The notes: generated by a model not told the origin, from the sequence alone. A stretch of 64,000 nt of DNA from Salinicola avicenniae (GCF_023736115.1 NZ_JAKQZC010000001.1:682001-746000), one strand, 5' to 3'. Positions 1-8,748 are shown, counted from the first letter of the stretch. Translations and numbers: made by a program.

Positions 1-135
1 GAGGGTCAGGAGATCGACTATGAAGGCGCTTCCGGCAGTCAGGACTTCGATGACAACGGCGACGTGCCGGGCATCGTGGTTGAAATGGCGGTCGAGGACG
101 GTGCCTTCGTGACGAAGGGACCGGTTGGCGAATAG
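1..135 (+). CDS. C-terminal end of a branched-chain amino-acid-type ABC transporter substrate-binding protein (partial)
   Basis: The open frame enters from the left edge and stops with TAG at 133-135, leaving the last 44 residues. The fragment reads YEGASGSQDFDDNGDVPG and then a short tail. The YEGASG..DFD..GDVPG stretch is typical of the C-terminus of LivK-type (periplasmic binding protein type 1) proteins for branched-chain amino acids or amides. The adjacent livMHFG genes supply the permeases and ATPases, but they run on the opposite strand and converge on this gene, whereas the binding protein is more often in the same operon. The substrate cannot be told from this fragment. Confidence 0.75.
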   Translation, partial: EGQEIDYEGASGSQDFDDNGDVPGIVVEMAVEDGAFVTKGPVGE

Positions 136-195
136 TCCCACGGTACTATGACTCCGGGATGCAGCAGGCCCGGGGCGTAACCGGAAGCAATAAAT

Positions 196-232
196 GCAGA
201 ACCCCGAGCTCAGGCTCGGGGTTCTGCGTTTT
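196..232. terminator. Strong terminator between the convergent binding-protein gene and livM
   Basis: A perfect 14-bp stem (GCAGAACCCCGAGC at 196-209 with 214-227) closes a TCAG loop and is followed by GTTTT. It lies 60 bp after the binding-protein stop and 20 bp beyond the livM stop. The A-rich flank on its left (AATAAAT) gives T residues on the other strand, so it may work for both convergent transcripts. Confidence 0.85.
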
Positions 233-250
233 CGGGCGGCGCGGCCGCTC

Positions 251-1585
251 TCAATCGTGATGCTTGACCTTCTCCGGGATCAGCCCGCCCGGCGCGAAGC
301 GCAGCACCAGCAGGATCAGCAGGCCAATGACGAAGACGCGCGCCTGCAGCGCCCGGCTGTCGAGGTTGCCGGGCTGCCAATCGAACCAGTGTGCGCCGAG
401 GGCAGTCACGCCGTGCATGACCGCCAGCGCCAGCGGGCCGGACATGATCCAGATCACGTAAACCAGCACCGCCCCGAACAGCGTGCCCAGGTTGTTGCCG
501 GGGCCGCCCAGAATCACCATGACCAGCACGAGAAAGGTGTGATTGAGCGGCAGGTAGCCCTGCGGGTCGAAAATGCCGGTGAAGCTGGTCAGGGCCGCGC
601 CGCCTAGCCCCATCAAGATGCAGCCGAAGACGAAGATCTCCTGGCGGCGGCGGTTGATCGACTTGCCCATCGCCGCAGCGGAGACCTCGTTGTCGCGGAT
701 GGCACGGATCATTCGCCCCCAGGGCGCATGATAGGCGCGGTGGAGCAGAAAGAAGATCACCGCGATCATGATCACGGTCACCGACAGATAGAGCGCACGA
801 GCGGTGACGAAGCCGACGGCGCCGGGATCTGGCACTGGCCAAGGCAGTGGCGAGATGGTGGCGGTGCCGCGGGTCAGCCAGTCCGAATTCTTGAGAAACG
901 CCTTGATGATCTCGGCGATCCCCAGCGTGGCGATGACCAGGTAGTCGCTGCGCAGCCCCAGGCAGATATGGCCGATGAGGTAGCCGACGCCGCCGGCCAG
1001 GGCGCCGCCGACGATCCACCCGAGCCACACGGGCAGCCCCAGTCCGCCGACGAAGTCGACCTGCGACTGGATATCGCCGGTAACCTCGCGCAGCCAGCTG
1101 ACCACGACCAGGTAGGCGACAAGCCCCACGACGACGGCGAGCAGCGTGCGCAACAGCTTCGGCACGCCGAGACGGTCGACGCGACAGACCGCCCAGACCA
1201 GCGCGATCGCGGCGACGATCGCCAGCAGAACGCCACCCAGCCGCCACGGCAGGTCGCTGGCCCAGAAGTCATGATTGACCGGGATACTGAAGAAGGTTGC
1301 CGAGAAGCCGCCGAGCGCGACAAAGCCCATGATGCCGGCGTTGAACTGGCCGGCGTAGCCCCACTGAATGGTCAGCCCGAGCGCGAGAATGGCGTAGCAG
1401 GCGGCTTCCACCAGCATGCGCGTGGCGTAGGCCGGCCCCATCATCGCGAAGACGCCGAGCACGATCGCGGCGAGACCGCCGAACAGTACCAGCTCGCGGA
1501 TCGGGCGCGTCGGTGGGGTGGGGGCGGGCGCCTGGCGGCGGTGCTGCGAGGCGTCGTCGCGGTTGGGCGAAGTAGACATCGTCAT
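251..1585 (-). CDS. livM: Branched-chain amino-acid ABC transporter permease LivM
   Basis: This is an inner-membrane permease of the LivM family: 444 residues with many hydrophobic helices and a hydrophilic N-terminal extension of about 30 residues. The cytoplasmic coupling-loop (EAA-like) stretch RAIRDNEVSAAAMG is followed by the family segments FGCILMGLGGA and ILGGPGN. It is the last gene of the livG-livF-livH-livM group. Its ATG overlaps the livH stop by one base (TGATG arrangement), so it is probably translated by coupling. MST, two codons downstream, is a possible alternative start. It should pair with LivH to form the channel for branched-chain amino acids or a related amide; the real substrate is not determinable here. 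Confidence 0.93.
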   Translation of the reverse strand: MTMSTSPNRDDASQHRRQAPAPTPPTRPIRELVLFGGLAAIVLGVFAMMGPAYATRMLVEAACYAILALGLTIQWGYAGQFNAGIMGFVALGGFSATFFSIPVNHDFWASDLPWRLGGVLLAIVAAIALVWAVCRVDRLGVPKLLRTLLAVVVGLVAYLVVVSWLREVTGDIQSQVDFVGGLGLPVWLGWIVGGALAGGVGYLIGHICLGLRSDYLVIATLGIAEIIKAFLKNSDWLTRGTATISPLPWPVPDPGAVGFVTARALYLSVTVIMIAVIFFLLHRAYHAPWGRMIRAIRDNEVSAAAMGKSINRRRQEIFVFGCILMGLGGAALTSFTGIFDPQGYLPLNHTFLVLVMVILGGPGNNLGTLFGAVLVYVIWIMSGPLALAVMHGVTALGAHWFDWQPGNLDSRALQARVFVIGLLILLVLRFAPGGLIPEKVKHHD

Positions 1586-2583
1586 CAGATCACCTTCCCT
1601 TTGAAAATGCCGGTCGGGCGCCAGATCAGCACCGCGATCAGGATGAAGAAGGGCACCACGATCTTGTACTCGGTGCCGACCAGCGCGAGATTCGCGGGCA
1701 ACGCCAGCCAGTCCGGCAGGCTGTCACGGATCGGGCGCAGCAGCACTGACCAGTTGAAGACCGCTAGCGTCTCGGCAAAGCCGACCAGGAAGCCGCCGGC
1801 GATGGCGCCGAACGGATGACCGACGCCACCGACGATCGCCGCGGCGAAGATCGGCAGCAGCAGGAAGAAACTCAGGTCCGGCTTGAAGGCGACATCCAGC
1901 GACAGCAGCGTGCCGGCTAGGGTCGCGAGCGACCCGGCGATGACCCAGGTCAGCGTGATGATCAGCCGGGTATTGATGCCGGAAGCGCGAGCCAGATCCG
2001 GGTTGTCTGACATCGCGCGCATGGCCTTGCCGAGACGCGACCGGGTCAGAAAGAGATGCAGGCCGACCACGGCGGCGATCGTGACGACGAACAGGATGAC
2101 CTGCGGCTCGGTCAGAATGATCGGTCGGGTAATGCCCGGCACCTCGAGGCGGAAGATCTCCTTGCGCGCATCCACATAAAGGCTCTGCGCACCGGTGCCG
2201 GCGAACAGGCGAATCAGACCCTGCAGCATCAGCGTGACGCCGAGCGAGGCGATGACCATCACGATCGGCTTGACCTTGTGCGTTCTCAGCGGTTGGTAGA
2301 ACGCCCGGTCGATGCCCACCGCGACCAGCGAGGTGAACACCATGCCGATCGGCAGCATGACGATCGCGGTCGGCAGGCCGAGGGCATCCCCCGCATGCGG
2401 GAAGAGCATGGTCAGCAGCAGCACGACGAAGGCGCCCAGCGTCATCATGTCGGCATGGGCGAAGTGGGCGAAGCGCAGAATGCTGTAGATCAGCGTTACG
2501 CCGACCGCGCCCATGGCATAGATGCAGCCGGTGACGCTGCCGGCAACCACGACATAGTTGAAGAAGTAGATCAGCTCATTCAC
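1585..2583 (-). CDS. livH: Branched-chain amino-acid ABC transporter permease LivH
   Basis: A 332-residue multi-spanning permease of the LivH family. It shows the conserved YSILRFAHFAHADMMTLGA segment near the N-terminus and the EAA-like loop KAMRAMSDNPDLARASGI about two thirds along, followed by GGVGHPFGAIAGGFLVGFAET. These are standard LivH features. It lies upstream of livM with a one-base overlap and 90 bp downstream of livF. A short direct repeat sits just before its start codon (2597-2625). Confidence 0.93.
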   Translation of the reverse strand: MNELIYFFNYVVVAGSVTGCIYAMGAVGVTLIYSILRFAHFAHADMMTLGAFVVLLLTMLFPHAGDALGLPTAIVMLPIGMVFTSLVAVGIDRAFYQPLRTHKVKPIVMVIASLGVTLMLQGLIRLFAGTGAQSLYVDARKEIFRLEVPGITRPIILTEPQVILFVVTIAAVVGLHLFLTRSRLGKAMRAMSDNPDLARASGINTRLIITLTWVIAGSLATLAGTLLSLDVAFKPDLSFFLLLPIFAAAIVGGVGHPFGAIAGGFLVGFAETLAVFNWSVLLRPIRDSLPDWLALPANLALVGTEYKIVVPFFILIAVLIWRPTGIFKGKVI

Positions 2584-2596
2584 GGCGACATCTCTT

Positions 2597-2630
2597 GGAT
2601 CAGAAAGACTTTCTGGGATCAGAAAACCCT
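2597..2630. repeat. Two-copy 19-bp direct repeat in the livF-livH gap
   Basis: GGATCAGAAA occurs at 2597-2606 and 2616-2625, a period of 19 bp. Inside it is the inverted repeat CAGAAAG-A-CTTTCTG (2601-2615). It lies 14 bp before the livH ATG and resembles the other short tandem repeats of this window. Confidence 0.6.
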
Positions 2631-2673
2631 GGAAATCGAATTCATGCCGGCTGCGCCAGCGTGAAGGTCGGCC

Positions 2674-3378
2674 TCAACCGCCGAGGAAACTCCTGGCCAC
2701 CTGTGGATCGTTCAGCAGCGCCTCGCCGCTGTCGGTAAAACGGTTTTGCCCGGCGGCCAGCACGAAACCCTTGTGCGCGATGCGCAGCGCCTGCTTGGCG
2801 TTCTGCTCGACCATCAGCACGCCAACGCCGGTCGCGGCAATCGCCTTCACGCGTTCGAAGATCTCGTTCATATAGCGTGGTGAGAGTCCGGCAGTGGGCT
2901 CGTCGAGCAGCAGCACGCTGGGCTCGTTCATCAACGCGCGCCCCATGGCGACCATCTGGCGCTGGCCGCCGGAAAGCTCGCCGGCGGGCTGGCGACGCTT
3001 CTCCTTCAGCGGCGGGAAGAATTCGTAGATCTGCTGCTTGAGGCGCGAGGCGCTGGCCGGCTTGAGAAAGGCGCCCATCTCGAGGTTCTCCTCGACCGAC
3101 AGGCTGGGGAAGATGTTCTTCTCCTGGGGGACGAAGCCCATGCCCCGTTCCACCAGCTTGTGCGGCGAGAGGTTGGCGATTGGCTCGCCGCGCAGGCGAA
3201 TGTCGCCGTCGGTGACGCTCAGCAGGCCGAAGATCGCCTTGAGCATGGTCGATTTGCCGGCGCCGTTGGGGCCGACGATGACGCCGATCTCTTCGGCTTC
3301 GATCGCCATGTCGACGCCGTTGAGAATGTTCATGCCGCCATAGCCGCCATGAACGTCGATCGCTTCGAGTAGTGGCAT
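2674..3378 (-). CDS. livF: Branched-chain amino-acid ABC transporter ATP-binding protein LivF
   Basis: A 234-residue cytoplasmic ATPase. The Walker A motif GPNGAGKS is at residues 36-43, the signature LSGGQ at 135-139 and Walker B LLLDEP at 156-161. The LivF-typical stretches GMGFVPQEKNIFPSLSVEENL and YMNEIFERVKAI are present. The start was set at the ATG at 3378 because MPLLEAIDVHGGYGG is the usual LivF N-terminus and AAAGAG lies 6-7 bases before it; the frame is open further upstream but without family resemblance. It should partner LivG on the LivHM permease. Confidence 0.93.
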   Translation of the reverse strand: MPLLEAIDVHGGYGGMNILNGVDMAIEAEEIGVIVGPNGAGKSTMLKAIFGLLSVTDGDIRLRGEPIANLSPHKLVERGMGFVPQEKNIFPSLSVEENLEMGAFLKPASASRLKQQIYEFFPPLKEKRRQPAGELSGGQRQMVAMGRALMNEPSVLLLDEPTAGLSPRYMNEIFERVKAIAATGVGVLMVEQNAKQALRIAHKGFVLAAGQNRFTDSGEALLNDPQVARSFLGG

Positions 3379-3501
3379 GCGTCGCTCTTTCGTTGTTGTT
3401 TGGCCGGTGGTTGCCGCGGATGTCATCGCGTAGGGGCTTACCGTTTGTCCGGGGCAACGAAACCGCCACGGTGACCCTCGGTTTCCCCCCAAGGCAAACC
3501 G

Positions 3502-4272
3502 CTAGGCGGTTTCAGCGCCGAAATAGGCCTCGATCACGGCCGGAGTGTTCTGGATCTCCTCGATCGAGCCCTGCATCATCACCTGGCCTTGAGCAAGCAC
3601 GATCACCGGATCGCAGAGCCGCGCGATCATGTCCATGTCGTGCTCGATCACCAGGAAGGTGTAGTCCAGTTCGCGATTCAGGCGCTCGATATTGCCGATC
3701 AAGTCGCCGAGCAGGGTGCGGTTGACCCCGGCGGCGATCTCGTCGAGCAGCACCACGCGCGCGTCGGTCATCATGGTGCGGCCGAGCTCCAGCAGCTTCT
3801 TCTGGCCGCCGGAGAGGTTGCCGGCCAGTTCGTTGCGGACGTGGGCGAGACCGATGAAGTCGAGCACCTCGAGGGCACGGCGGCGGGTCTCCGCCTCCTG
3901 GCGGCGGACCTCGCCTGGCTTGAACCAGGTGCTGAAGAGGTTCTCGCCCTCTTGCGCGGGCGGCACCATCATCAGGTTTTCCAGCGCGGTCAAATGGCTG
4001 AACTCGTGCGCGATTTGAAAGGTGCGCAGCAGCCCCTGGTGGAAGCGCCGGTTGGCGGGCAGGTCGGTGATCGGCTTGCCGTCGAGCAGGACTTCGCCGC
4101 TGTCGGGCATCAGGCTGCCGGCGATGATATTGAACAGGGTCGACTTGCCGGCGCCGTTGGGGCCGATCATGCCGGTGATCGAGCCTTGCGCGACCTGAAG
4201 GGAACAGTCATCGATGACCGTCAGGCCGCCGAAGGATTTTCTGATATGACGGACATCGATGATGGGGCTCAT
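3502..4272 (-). CDS. livG: Branched-chain amino-acid ABC transporter ATP-binding protein LivG
   Basis: A 256-residue ATPase with Walker A GPNGAGKS at 37-44, signature LSGGQ at 153-157 and Walker B VVLLDE at 173-178, ending in the LivG-like segment on H-loop usage (VIEHDMDMIARLCDPVIVL). The start at 4272 (MSPIIDVRHIRKSFGG) matches family length; the 83 upstream open codons look non-coding and lie over repeat-like DNA. It is the first gene of the liv group, with a 123-bp gap before livF. Confidence 0.93.
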   Translation of the reverse strand: MSPIIDVRHIRKSFGGLTVIDDCSLQVAQGSITGMIGPNGAGKSTLFNIIAGSLMPDSGEVLLDGKPITDLPANRRFHQGLLRTFQIAHEFSHLTALENLMMVPPAQEGENLFSTWFKPGEVRRQEAETRRRALEVLDFIGLAHVRNELAGNLSGGQKKLLELGRTMMTDARVVLLDEIAAGVNRTLLGDLIGNIERLNRELDYTFLVIEHDMDMIARLCDPVIVLAQGQVMMQGSIEEIQNTPAVIEAYFGAETA

Positions 4273-4390
4273 CGCGTCTCTCCGAGGCGTTGTTGCTGTT
4301 GTTATCGTGCTGTCGTTGCCGACGCTATCGTGATCGCGGGTTCCGCGGTGGCAGCGGCGTGGACAATGTTGCCGATTGTACAGGGGTCTG

Positions 4391-4510
4391 AACGTCTGAA
4401 TAGTCCCGCGTTTCGAATAGTCTTCTGACCGGTCTTTCTGAACAGCCTTTTGGCGTAGCCCTCTCTTACCTAGCCCTTTTTGCGTAGCTCTACTGAACAG
4501 TCCTGCCTGA
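4391..4510. repeat. Degenerate repeat-like leader upstream of livG
   Basis: This stretch between livG and typA carries loosely repeated words: GAATAGTC (near 4398 and 4415), GAACAGCC, GTAGCCC, CTAGCCC, GTAGCTC and GAACAGTCC. They are spaced about 12-25 bp apart, with pyrimidine-rich filler. It is AT-richer than the genes around it. The repeats are too diverged to fix a unit, so this entry is tentative. Confidence 0.35.
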
Positions 4511-4514
4511 AACG

Positions 4515-4542
4515 ACGACACCCGCCGATTGGCGGGTGTCGT
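4515..4542 (-). terminator. Terminator hairpin downstream of typA
   Basis: A perfect 12-bp stem, ACGACACCCGCC (4515-4526) with 4531-4542, closes a GATT loop. It lies 20 bp beyond the typA stop. Read in the typA direction it is followed by CGTTTC, a weak T tract. Confidence 0.75.
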
Positions 4543-4562
4543 GGCAACGGATCGGCGGGCGA

Positions 4563-6413
4563 TCAGCTCTTCTTGGCGCGCTTGCGCTCGTTCTCGGTGA
4601 GGTGCTTCTTGCGCAGGCGGATGTGCGACGGTGTCACCTCGACGAGTTCGTCGTCATCGAGGAACTCGATCGCCTGTTCCAGCGTGAAGCGGACCGGCGG
4701 CGTCAGCACGATGTTCTCGTCGTTGCCCGTGGAGCGCATGTTGTCGAGCTTCTTGCCCTTGGTCGGGTTGACCACCATGTCATCGGCACGGTTGTTGATG
4801 CCGATCAGCATGCCTTCATAGACCTCGGTGCCGTGCTCGATGATCAGCTTGCCGCGATCCTGCAGGGCGTAGAGCGCGTAAGCGAGCGCCTTGCCGGGAA
4901 CCATCGACACCAACACGCCATTGCGGCGCTTGATGGCGGCGTCGGGCTTGAGCGGGCCGTAATGATCGAAACGGCTGGTCAGAATGCCGGTGCCCGACGT
5001 CAGCGTCAGGAACTGACCGCGGAAGCCGATCAGACCGCGAGCCGGGATGATGAAGTCCAGACGCACGCGCCCCTTGCCGTCCGGGTTCATGTTGGAGAGC
5101 TCGCCCTTGCGGTAGCCGAGCTCTTCCATCACCGCGCCCTGATGCTGCTCTTCGCAGTCGATGATGACCTCTTCGTACGGCTCCTGCTTGACACCATCGA
5201 TCTCGCGGATGATGACTTCCGGGCGGCCCACGGCCAGCTCGAAACCTTCACGACGCATCGATTCGATCAGCACCGACAGGTGCAGCTCGCCGCGGCCGGA
5301 AACCTTGAACTTCTCGGCGGATTCGCCCTGCTCGACGCGCAGTGCCACGTTGTGGATCAGCTCCTGGTCGAGACGATCCTTGATGTTACGGCTGGTGACA
5401 TACTTGCCTTCCTTGCCGGCGAACGGCGAGTCGTTGACCTGGAAGGTCATCGAGACGGTCGGCTCGTCCACCGACAGCGCCGGCAGTGCCTCGACCGCGC
5501 TCTGCTCGCAGAGCGTGTCGGAGATCGCCAGATCTTCGATACCGGTAATGCAGACGATGTCGCCGGCGGTCGCCAGATCGGTCTGCACGCGGTCGAGCCC
5601 CAGATGGGTCATGACCTGGCCGACCTTGCCCTTGCGGACGTTGCCTTCCTTGGTGATGACGCTGATCTGCTGGCTCGGCTTGACGCTGCCGCGCTTGATG
5701 CGGCCGAGGCCGATGACGCCGACGTAGCTGTTGTAGTCGAGCGCCGAGATCTGCATCTGGAACGGGCCGTCGATTTCGACCTTCGGCGGCTCGACGATGT
5801 CGACGATCGACTGGAACATGGGCGTCATGTCGTCGGTCAGCTGATCCGGCTCCATGCCGGCGATGCCGTTGAGCGCCGAGCAGTAGATGATCGGGAAGTC
5901 GAGCTGCTCGTCGGTCGCGCCGAGGTTGTCGAACAGGTCGAAGATCTGATCGATGACCCAGTCAGGGCGCGCGCCGGGACGGTCGATCTTGTTGACCACG
6001 ACGATCGGCTTCAGGCCCTGGGCGAACGCCTTCTGGGTCACGAAGCGGGTCTGCGGCATCGGGCCGTCGACGGCGTCGACCAGCAGCAGCACGGAGTCGA
6101 CCATCGACATGACGCGCTCGACCTCGCCACCGAAGTCGGCGTGTCCTGGGGTGTCGACGATGTTGATGTGGTAGTCGCGGCCGTTGCCATCGTTCCAGCG
6201 GATCGCGGTGTTCTTCGCCAGGATGGTGATGCCGCGCTCTTTTTCCTGGTCGTTGGAGTCCATGATCCGCTCCTGACCTTCGGCCTTGCGGTCCAGGGTG
6301 CCGGATTGGCTCAGGAGCTTGTCGACCAGTGTGGTCTTGCCGTGGTCGACGTGGGCAATAATAGCAATGTTTCTGATGCTCTCGATGCGAGCGTCGGCGA
6401 CGTTGTCACTCAT
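4563..6413 (-). CDS. typA: Ribosome-associated GTPase TypA/BipA
   Basis: A 616-residue translational GTPase. The G1 motif AHVDHGKT is at residues 20-27, followed by the switch region with [10 protein letters not shown]3 [15 protein letters not shown] and G4 VNKIDRP. The C-terminal part has the BipA-specific segment [18 protein letters not shown] and ends in a basic tail ([15 protein letters not shown]). Length and motifs match BipA, which assists 50S assembly and stress adaptation and acts on ribosomes. It is a single gene with its own terminator; the long antisense frames are composition shadows. Confidence 0.97.
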   Translation of the reverse strand: MSDNVADARIESIRNIAIIAHVDHGKTTLVDKLLSQSGTLDRKAEGQERIMDSNDQEKERGITILAKNTAIRWNDGNGRDYHINIVDTPGHADFGGEVERVMSMVDSVLLLVDAVDGPMPQTRFVTQKAFAQGLKPIVVVNKIDRPGARPDWVIDQIFDLFDNLGATDEQLDFPIIYCSALNGIAGMEPDQLTDDMTPMFQSIVDIVEPPKVEIDGPFQMQISALDYNSYVGVIGLGRIKRGSVKPSQQISVITKEGNVRKGKVGQVMTHLGLDRVQTDLATAGDIVCITGIEDLAISDTLCEQSAVEALPALSVDEPTVSMTFQVNDSPFAGKEGKYVTSRNIKDRLDQELIHNVALRVEQGESAEKFKVSGRGELHLSVLIESMRREGFELAVGRPEVIIREIDGVKQEPYEEVIIDCEEQHQGAVMEELGYRKGELSNMNPDGKGRVRLDFIIPARGLIGFRGQFLTLTSGTGILTSRFDHYGPLKPDAAIKRRNGVLVSMVPGKALAYALYALQDRGKLIIEHGTEVYEGMLIGINNRADDMVVNPTKGKKLDNMRSTGNDENIVLTPPVRFTLEQAIEFLDDDELVEVTPSHIRLRKKHLTENERKRAKKS

Positions 6414-6674
6414 GGGGCGTTATCCATCGTAAAATGTAGGCGCCCATGTTCTGTATCGATGACCCGCTGACAATGCGGATCGACGAGTCCCCTGGGCACG
6501 GGTAGGAAGGTTGGGCGCGCATTGTACAGGCAAGGGCGCGACACTGGCTACTTTCGTCGACGACGGCCACACCTGCCGCGGCATGCGGCCGATTCCTGGG
6601 TGCGGTGGGGGTAACGCTGGCAGCTCATGGCGGTGCAGAAGATGGCAGGGAGACGACGGCAGGGAGGCGAGACG

Positions 6675-7289
6675 ATGGCAACGAACGCGGCATGGGGCGA
6701 TGCCATGCGCCTGCTCGGCTGGCTGCGCGAGGATCGCTTTCGCCTGACGGCGCTCGAGCGGGCGCGCGAGCTCGGGCTGACCGACTGGTGCCTGGCGGCG
6801 GGCTTTGTCCGCAACCGGGTCTGGGATTGGTTGCATGGACCGGCGTTTTCGACCCCGCTGAACGATCTCGATCTGGTCTATTTCGATCCGGAGCGTTCGC
6901 ATGCCGAGCGGGATCGGATACTGACAGCGCGCCTGCGGGCGGAGACGGGGTTGCCCTGGTCGGTGAAGAATCAGGCGCGCATGCATCGGCGTCATGGTCA
7001 CCTGCCCTACGCCTCGCTGGCCGAAGCGCTTCTCCGCTGGGTCGAGTGCGAGACCGCCGTTGGCGTGCGGCTCGAGGGTGATGACCGACTGACGCTGATC
7101 GCGCCGCTGGGTATCGATTCGCTGCTCGCCGGCCGTGTCTCGCACAACCCTCGCCATGGCGATCCCGCCGTGTTTCGCCGCCGCGTCGCGCAAAAGGGCT
7201 GGCGGCAGCGCTGGCCGCGCCTGGTGATCGAGGACGGACGGGCCGGCGATGCGGGCTCGTTCGGCGGAGGCGCTACGGAGACGCGCTGA
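6675..7289 (+). CDS. Nucleotidyltransferase family protein (PF06042, former DUF925)
   Basis: A 204-residue protein with LAAGFVRNRVWDWLHG followed by NDLDLVYFD, which is the nucleotidyltransferase-fold signature of this family (G..RN..WD, then D-x-D). WSVKNQARMHRRHGHLPY and ETAVGVRLE follow, also family hallmarks. The start at 6675 is chosen because AGGGAGGCGAG sits at optimal distance; an in-frame ATG at 6627 lacks a ribosome site. The cellular substrate of this family is not established. It is monocistronic, divergent from typA, with a 16-bp tandem repeat right after its stop. Confidence 0.8.
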   Translation: MATNAAWGDAMRLLGWLREDRFRLTALERARELGLTDWCLAAGFVRNRVWDWLHGPAFSTPLNDLDLVYFDPERSHAERDRILTARLRAETGLPWSVKNQARMHRRHGHLPYASLAEALLRWVECETAVGVRLEGDDRLTLIAPLGIDSLLAGRVSHNPRHGDPAVFRRRVAQKGWRQRWPRLVIEDGRAGDAGSFGGGATETR

Positions 7290-7296
7290 GCGGGGG

Positions 7297-7360
7297 CGGA
7301 TCTCACGAGGTACGGATTTTACGTGATGTGGATCTCACGTGGTACGGATCTCACGAAGAG
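7297..7360. repeat. Four tandem 16-bp degenerate repeats
   Basis: Four abutting 16-bp units begin at 7297, 7313, 7329 and 7345: CGGATCTCACGAGGTA, CGGATTTTACGTGATG, TGGATCTCACGTGGTA and CGGATCTCACGAAGAG. They fill the gap between two convergent genes, and the last unit contains the stop codon of the deacetylase-like gene (7351-7353). Confidence 0.85.
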
Positions 7361-8328
7361 AGATTGCCTAGCAGGCGGTCGAACAGTAGCCCGGGACTGT
7401 TGGCCAGCGGCTGCGTGATGGTGAAGCGCGGCAGCAGGGGGCGCTCCGCCGGCAGCGACAGCCACCCGGGCTGACGAGTCAGCACGTGATCGAGCCCCAG
7501 TCTGGCAATCAGGCGGCCCAGAGATTCGGCATCGCTGATCGCCTCTTCGTCGCAGGCGGCGACCGGCAGTGGCGACTCGCAGAGAGCTTGTAGACGTTGG
7601 TGATCATGCGGGATGCGTTGTGAGGCGGCGTCGGCATCTCGCGGCAGCAGGCTGCCGAAGCGCAGCAGACCGCCCTGCTCGAGCCGCCGTACGCTGAAAG
7701 TGTCGAGCGCCTGGTCGGCGAGGCCAGAGGCGGGAAGCAGCGTTGTCGCCAGGGCGTCGAGCGTCTTGACGGCGATCTCGCTGAAGGGCGTCAGGTAGTT
7801 GAGTATCGTCTGGCTGTAGCGGGCGTCGCGCGCCGCGACCGGCGGTGGCGCGGGCAAGCCGGCATCGCCGAAGGCGTCATCCACGGGCCCGGCCGATGTT
7901 CTTTGCCACAGTGCCTCACCCAGCACGGCTTGCCAGGGCGCCCGGAAACGCGGTGCGGCAAGCGGCGCGAGAAAGATGCTGGCAGGAAGGGCGCGGCGCT
8001 CCAGCGTCGGTGCCACCTGATGGTTGAGATCCTGCCAGCCGCCATCGAAGGTCAGCGCGATACGCGGGCGCGCATCGTGATGGAGCTGCAGTGCGCTCTC
8101 CAAGCTGACGATCTGCGCGCTCTCGCTCAGGCTGTCCAGCAGCTGCGCGAAGCTGTCAGGCCCTAAACACCAGCCGGCGCGATGCGGCAAGCGTGCCTCG
8201 GCTTCGTCATCGAGTACGCGCTGCAGGGCCAGCACGGCACTGCGTCCCCACAGAGGCTCATTCACGTTGAGACGCCAATGCCCACGCAGGCGCTGCACGA
8301 CAGCCTGAGGGCCTTCCAGTTTGGGCAT
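7351..8328 (-). CDS. Polysaccharide deacetylase-like protein with an altered metal motif
   Basis: A 325-residue protein. RIALTFDGGWQDLNHQVAPTL at about 89-109, followed by ALPASIFLA, aligns with the NodB homology motif 1 (usually TFDDG) and the strand after it. The first Asp (D95, normally the base) is kept, but the second, metal-binding Asp is Gly96, and no clear HxxxH motif 2 follows. Metal-dependent deacetylation is therefore doubtful. No signal peptide is visible. The start at 8328 has AAGGAG upstream. It is divergent from glnA, and its 3' end is formed by a tandem repeat. Confidence 0.65.
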   Translation of the reverse strand: MPKLEGPQAVVQRLRGHWRLNVNEPLWGRSAVLALQRVLDDEAEARLPHRAGWCLGPDSFAQLLDSLSESAQIVSLESALQLHHDARPRIALTFDGGWQDLNHQVAPTLERRALPASIFLAPLAAPRFRAPWQAVLGEALWQRTSAGPVDDAFGDAGLPAPPPVAARDARYSQTILNYLTPFSEIAVKTLDALATTLLPASGLADQALDTFSVRRLEQGGLLRFGSLLPRDADAASQRIPHDHQRLQALCESPLPVAACDEEAISDAESLGRLIARLGLDHVLTRQPGWLSLPAERPLLPRFTITQPLANSPGLLFDRLLGNLSS

Positions 8329-8463
8329 GGGCGAACTCCTTGCGCTGTCTCGGACCCGTTCGCGTTGGCGAGTCGGATTGACAGTATCCGCACCCGGCGC
8401 GGTCGGGGCAAAGACTCATTGATCGGCAAGTGTGGTTTATCTTGGTGCAAAGGGGATGTTTTT

Positions 8464-8480
8464 CGCCCCTTTTTGGTGCT
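8464..8480 (+). promoter_or_regulatory. NtrC-like enhancer site upstream of glnA
   Basis: CGCCCCTTTTTGGTGCT matches 10 of 13 defined positions of the enteric NtrC site TGCACC-N4-TGGTGCA, with GC.CC and TGGTGC intact. It lies about 130 bp above the sigma-54 promoter, a normal enhancer distance. A perfect right half (TTGGTGCA, 8442-8449) lies 20 bp further upstream and may be a second weaker site. Confidence 0.65.
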
Positions 8481-8609
8481 TTGCGATGCCAGGCGAGAAA
8501 GGTTTGGCGTTCAATCGGTAAACAAATTGTCGGTAGTACCACGCTGTTAGGAAAAAATAAGCTTTCAACTCATGAGGTTATTACCTTGCCCCAATGTCGT
8601 GCCTCATTT

Positions 8610-8625
8610 TGGCACATCCTATGCA
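8610..8625 (+). promoter_or_regulatory. Sigma-54 (RpoN) promoter of glnA
   Basis: TGGCACATCCTATGCA has GG and GC separated by exactly 10 bases, close to the consensus TGGCAC-N5-TTGCA. It is placed about 125 bp before the glnA ATG. With NtrC-like sites above and ntrBC below, it explains nitrogen-limited induction of glnA. Confidence 0.8.
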
Positions 8626-8748
8626 TTGTCATGGAAAAACGGCGTGCGCGTGGGCAAGGCCTTCGACCCATGCTAAAACGATGCATGCTACAAAGCGGTG
8701 TTGGATATTCGCCAACGAATCGAGCCATGGCTCACAGTGGAGGACAAC

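Larger units (their letters stand above)
8329..8748. other. glnA control region (gene-free)
   Basis: This 420-bp gene-free stretch is AT-richer than its surroundings. It contains an NtrC-like palindrome, an extra NtrC half-site and a sigma-54 promoter (listed separately). The hairpin AAAGGGG/CCCCTTT (8449-8472) overlaps the NtrC site. No further gene was found. Confidence 0.7.

Noticed and set aside
4536-6470. A 644-codon open frame antisense to typA
   Set aside because: It mirrors typA codons in high-GC DNA. Its Asp/Val/Arg/His-rich translation is typical of an antisense shadow, it resembles no family, and typA is certain.
8449-8474. Terminator hairpin AAAGGGG/CCCCTTT before glnA
   Set aside because: No plus-strand gene precedes it. 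It overlaps the NtrC-like site, so the symmetry is better explained as part of the control region.
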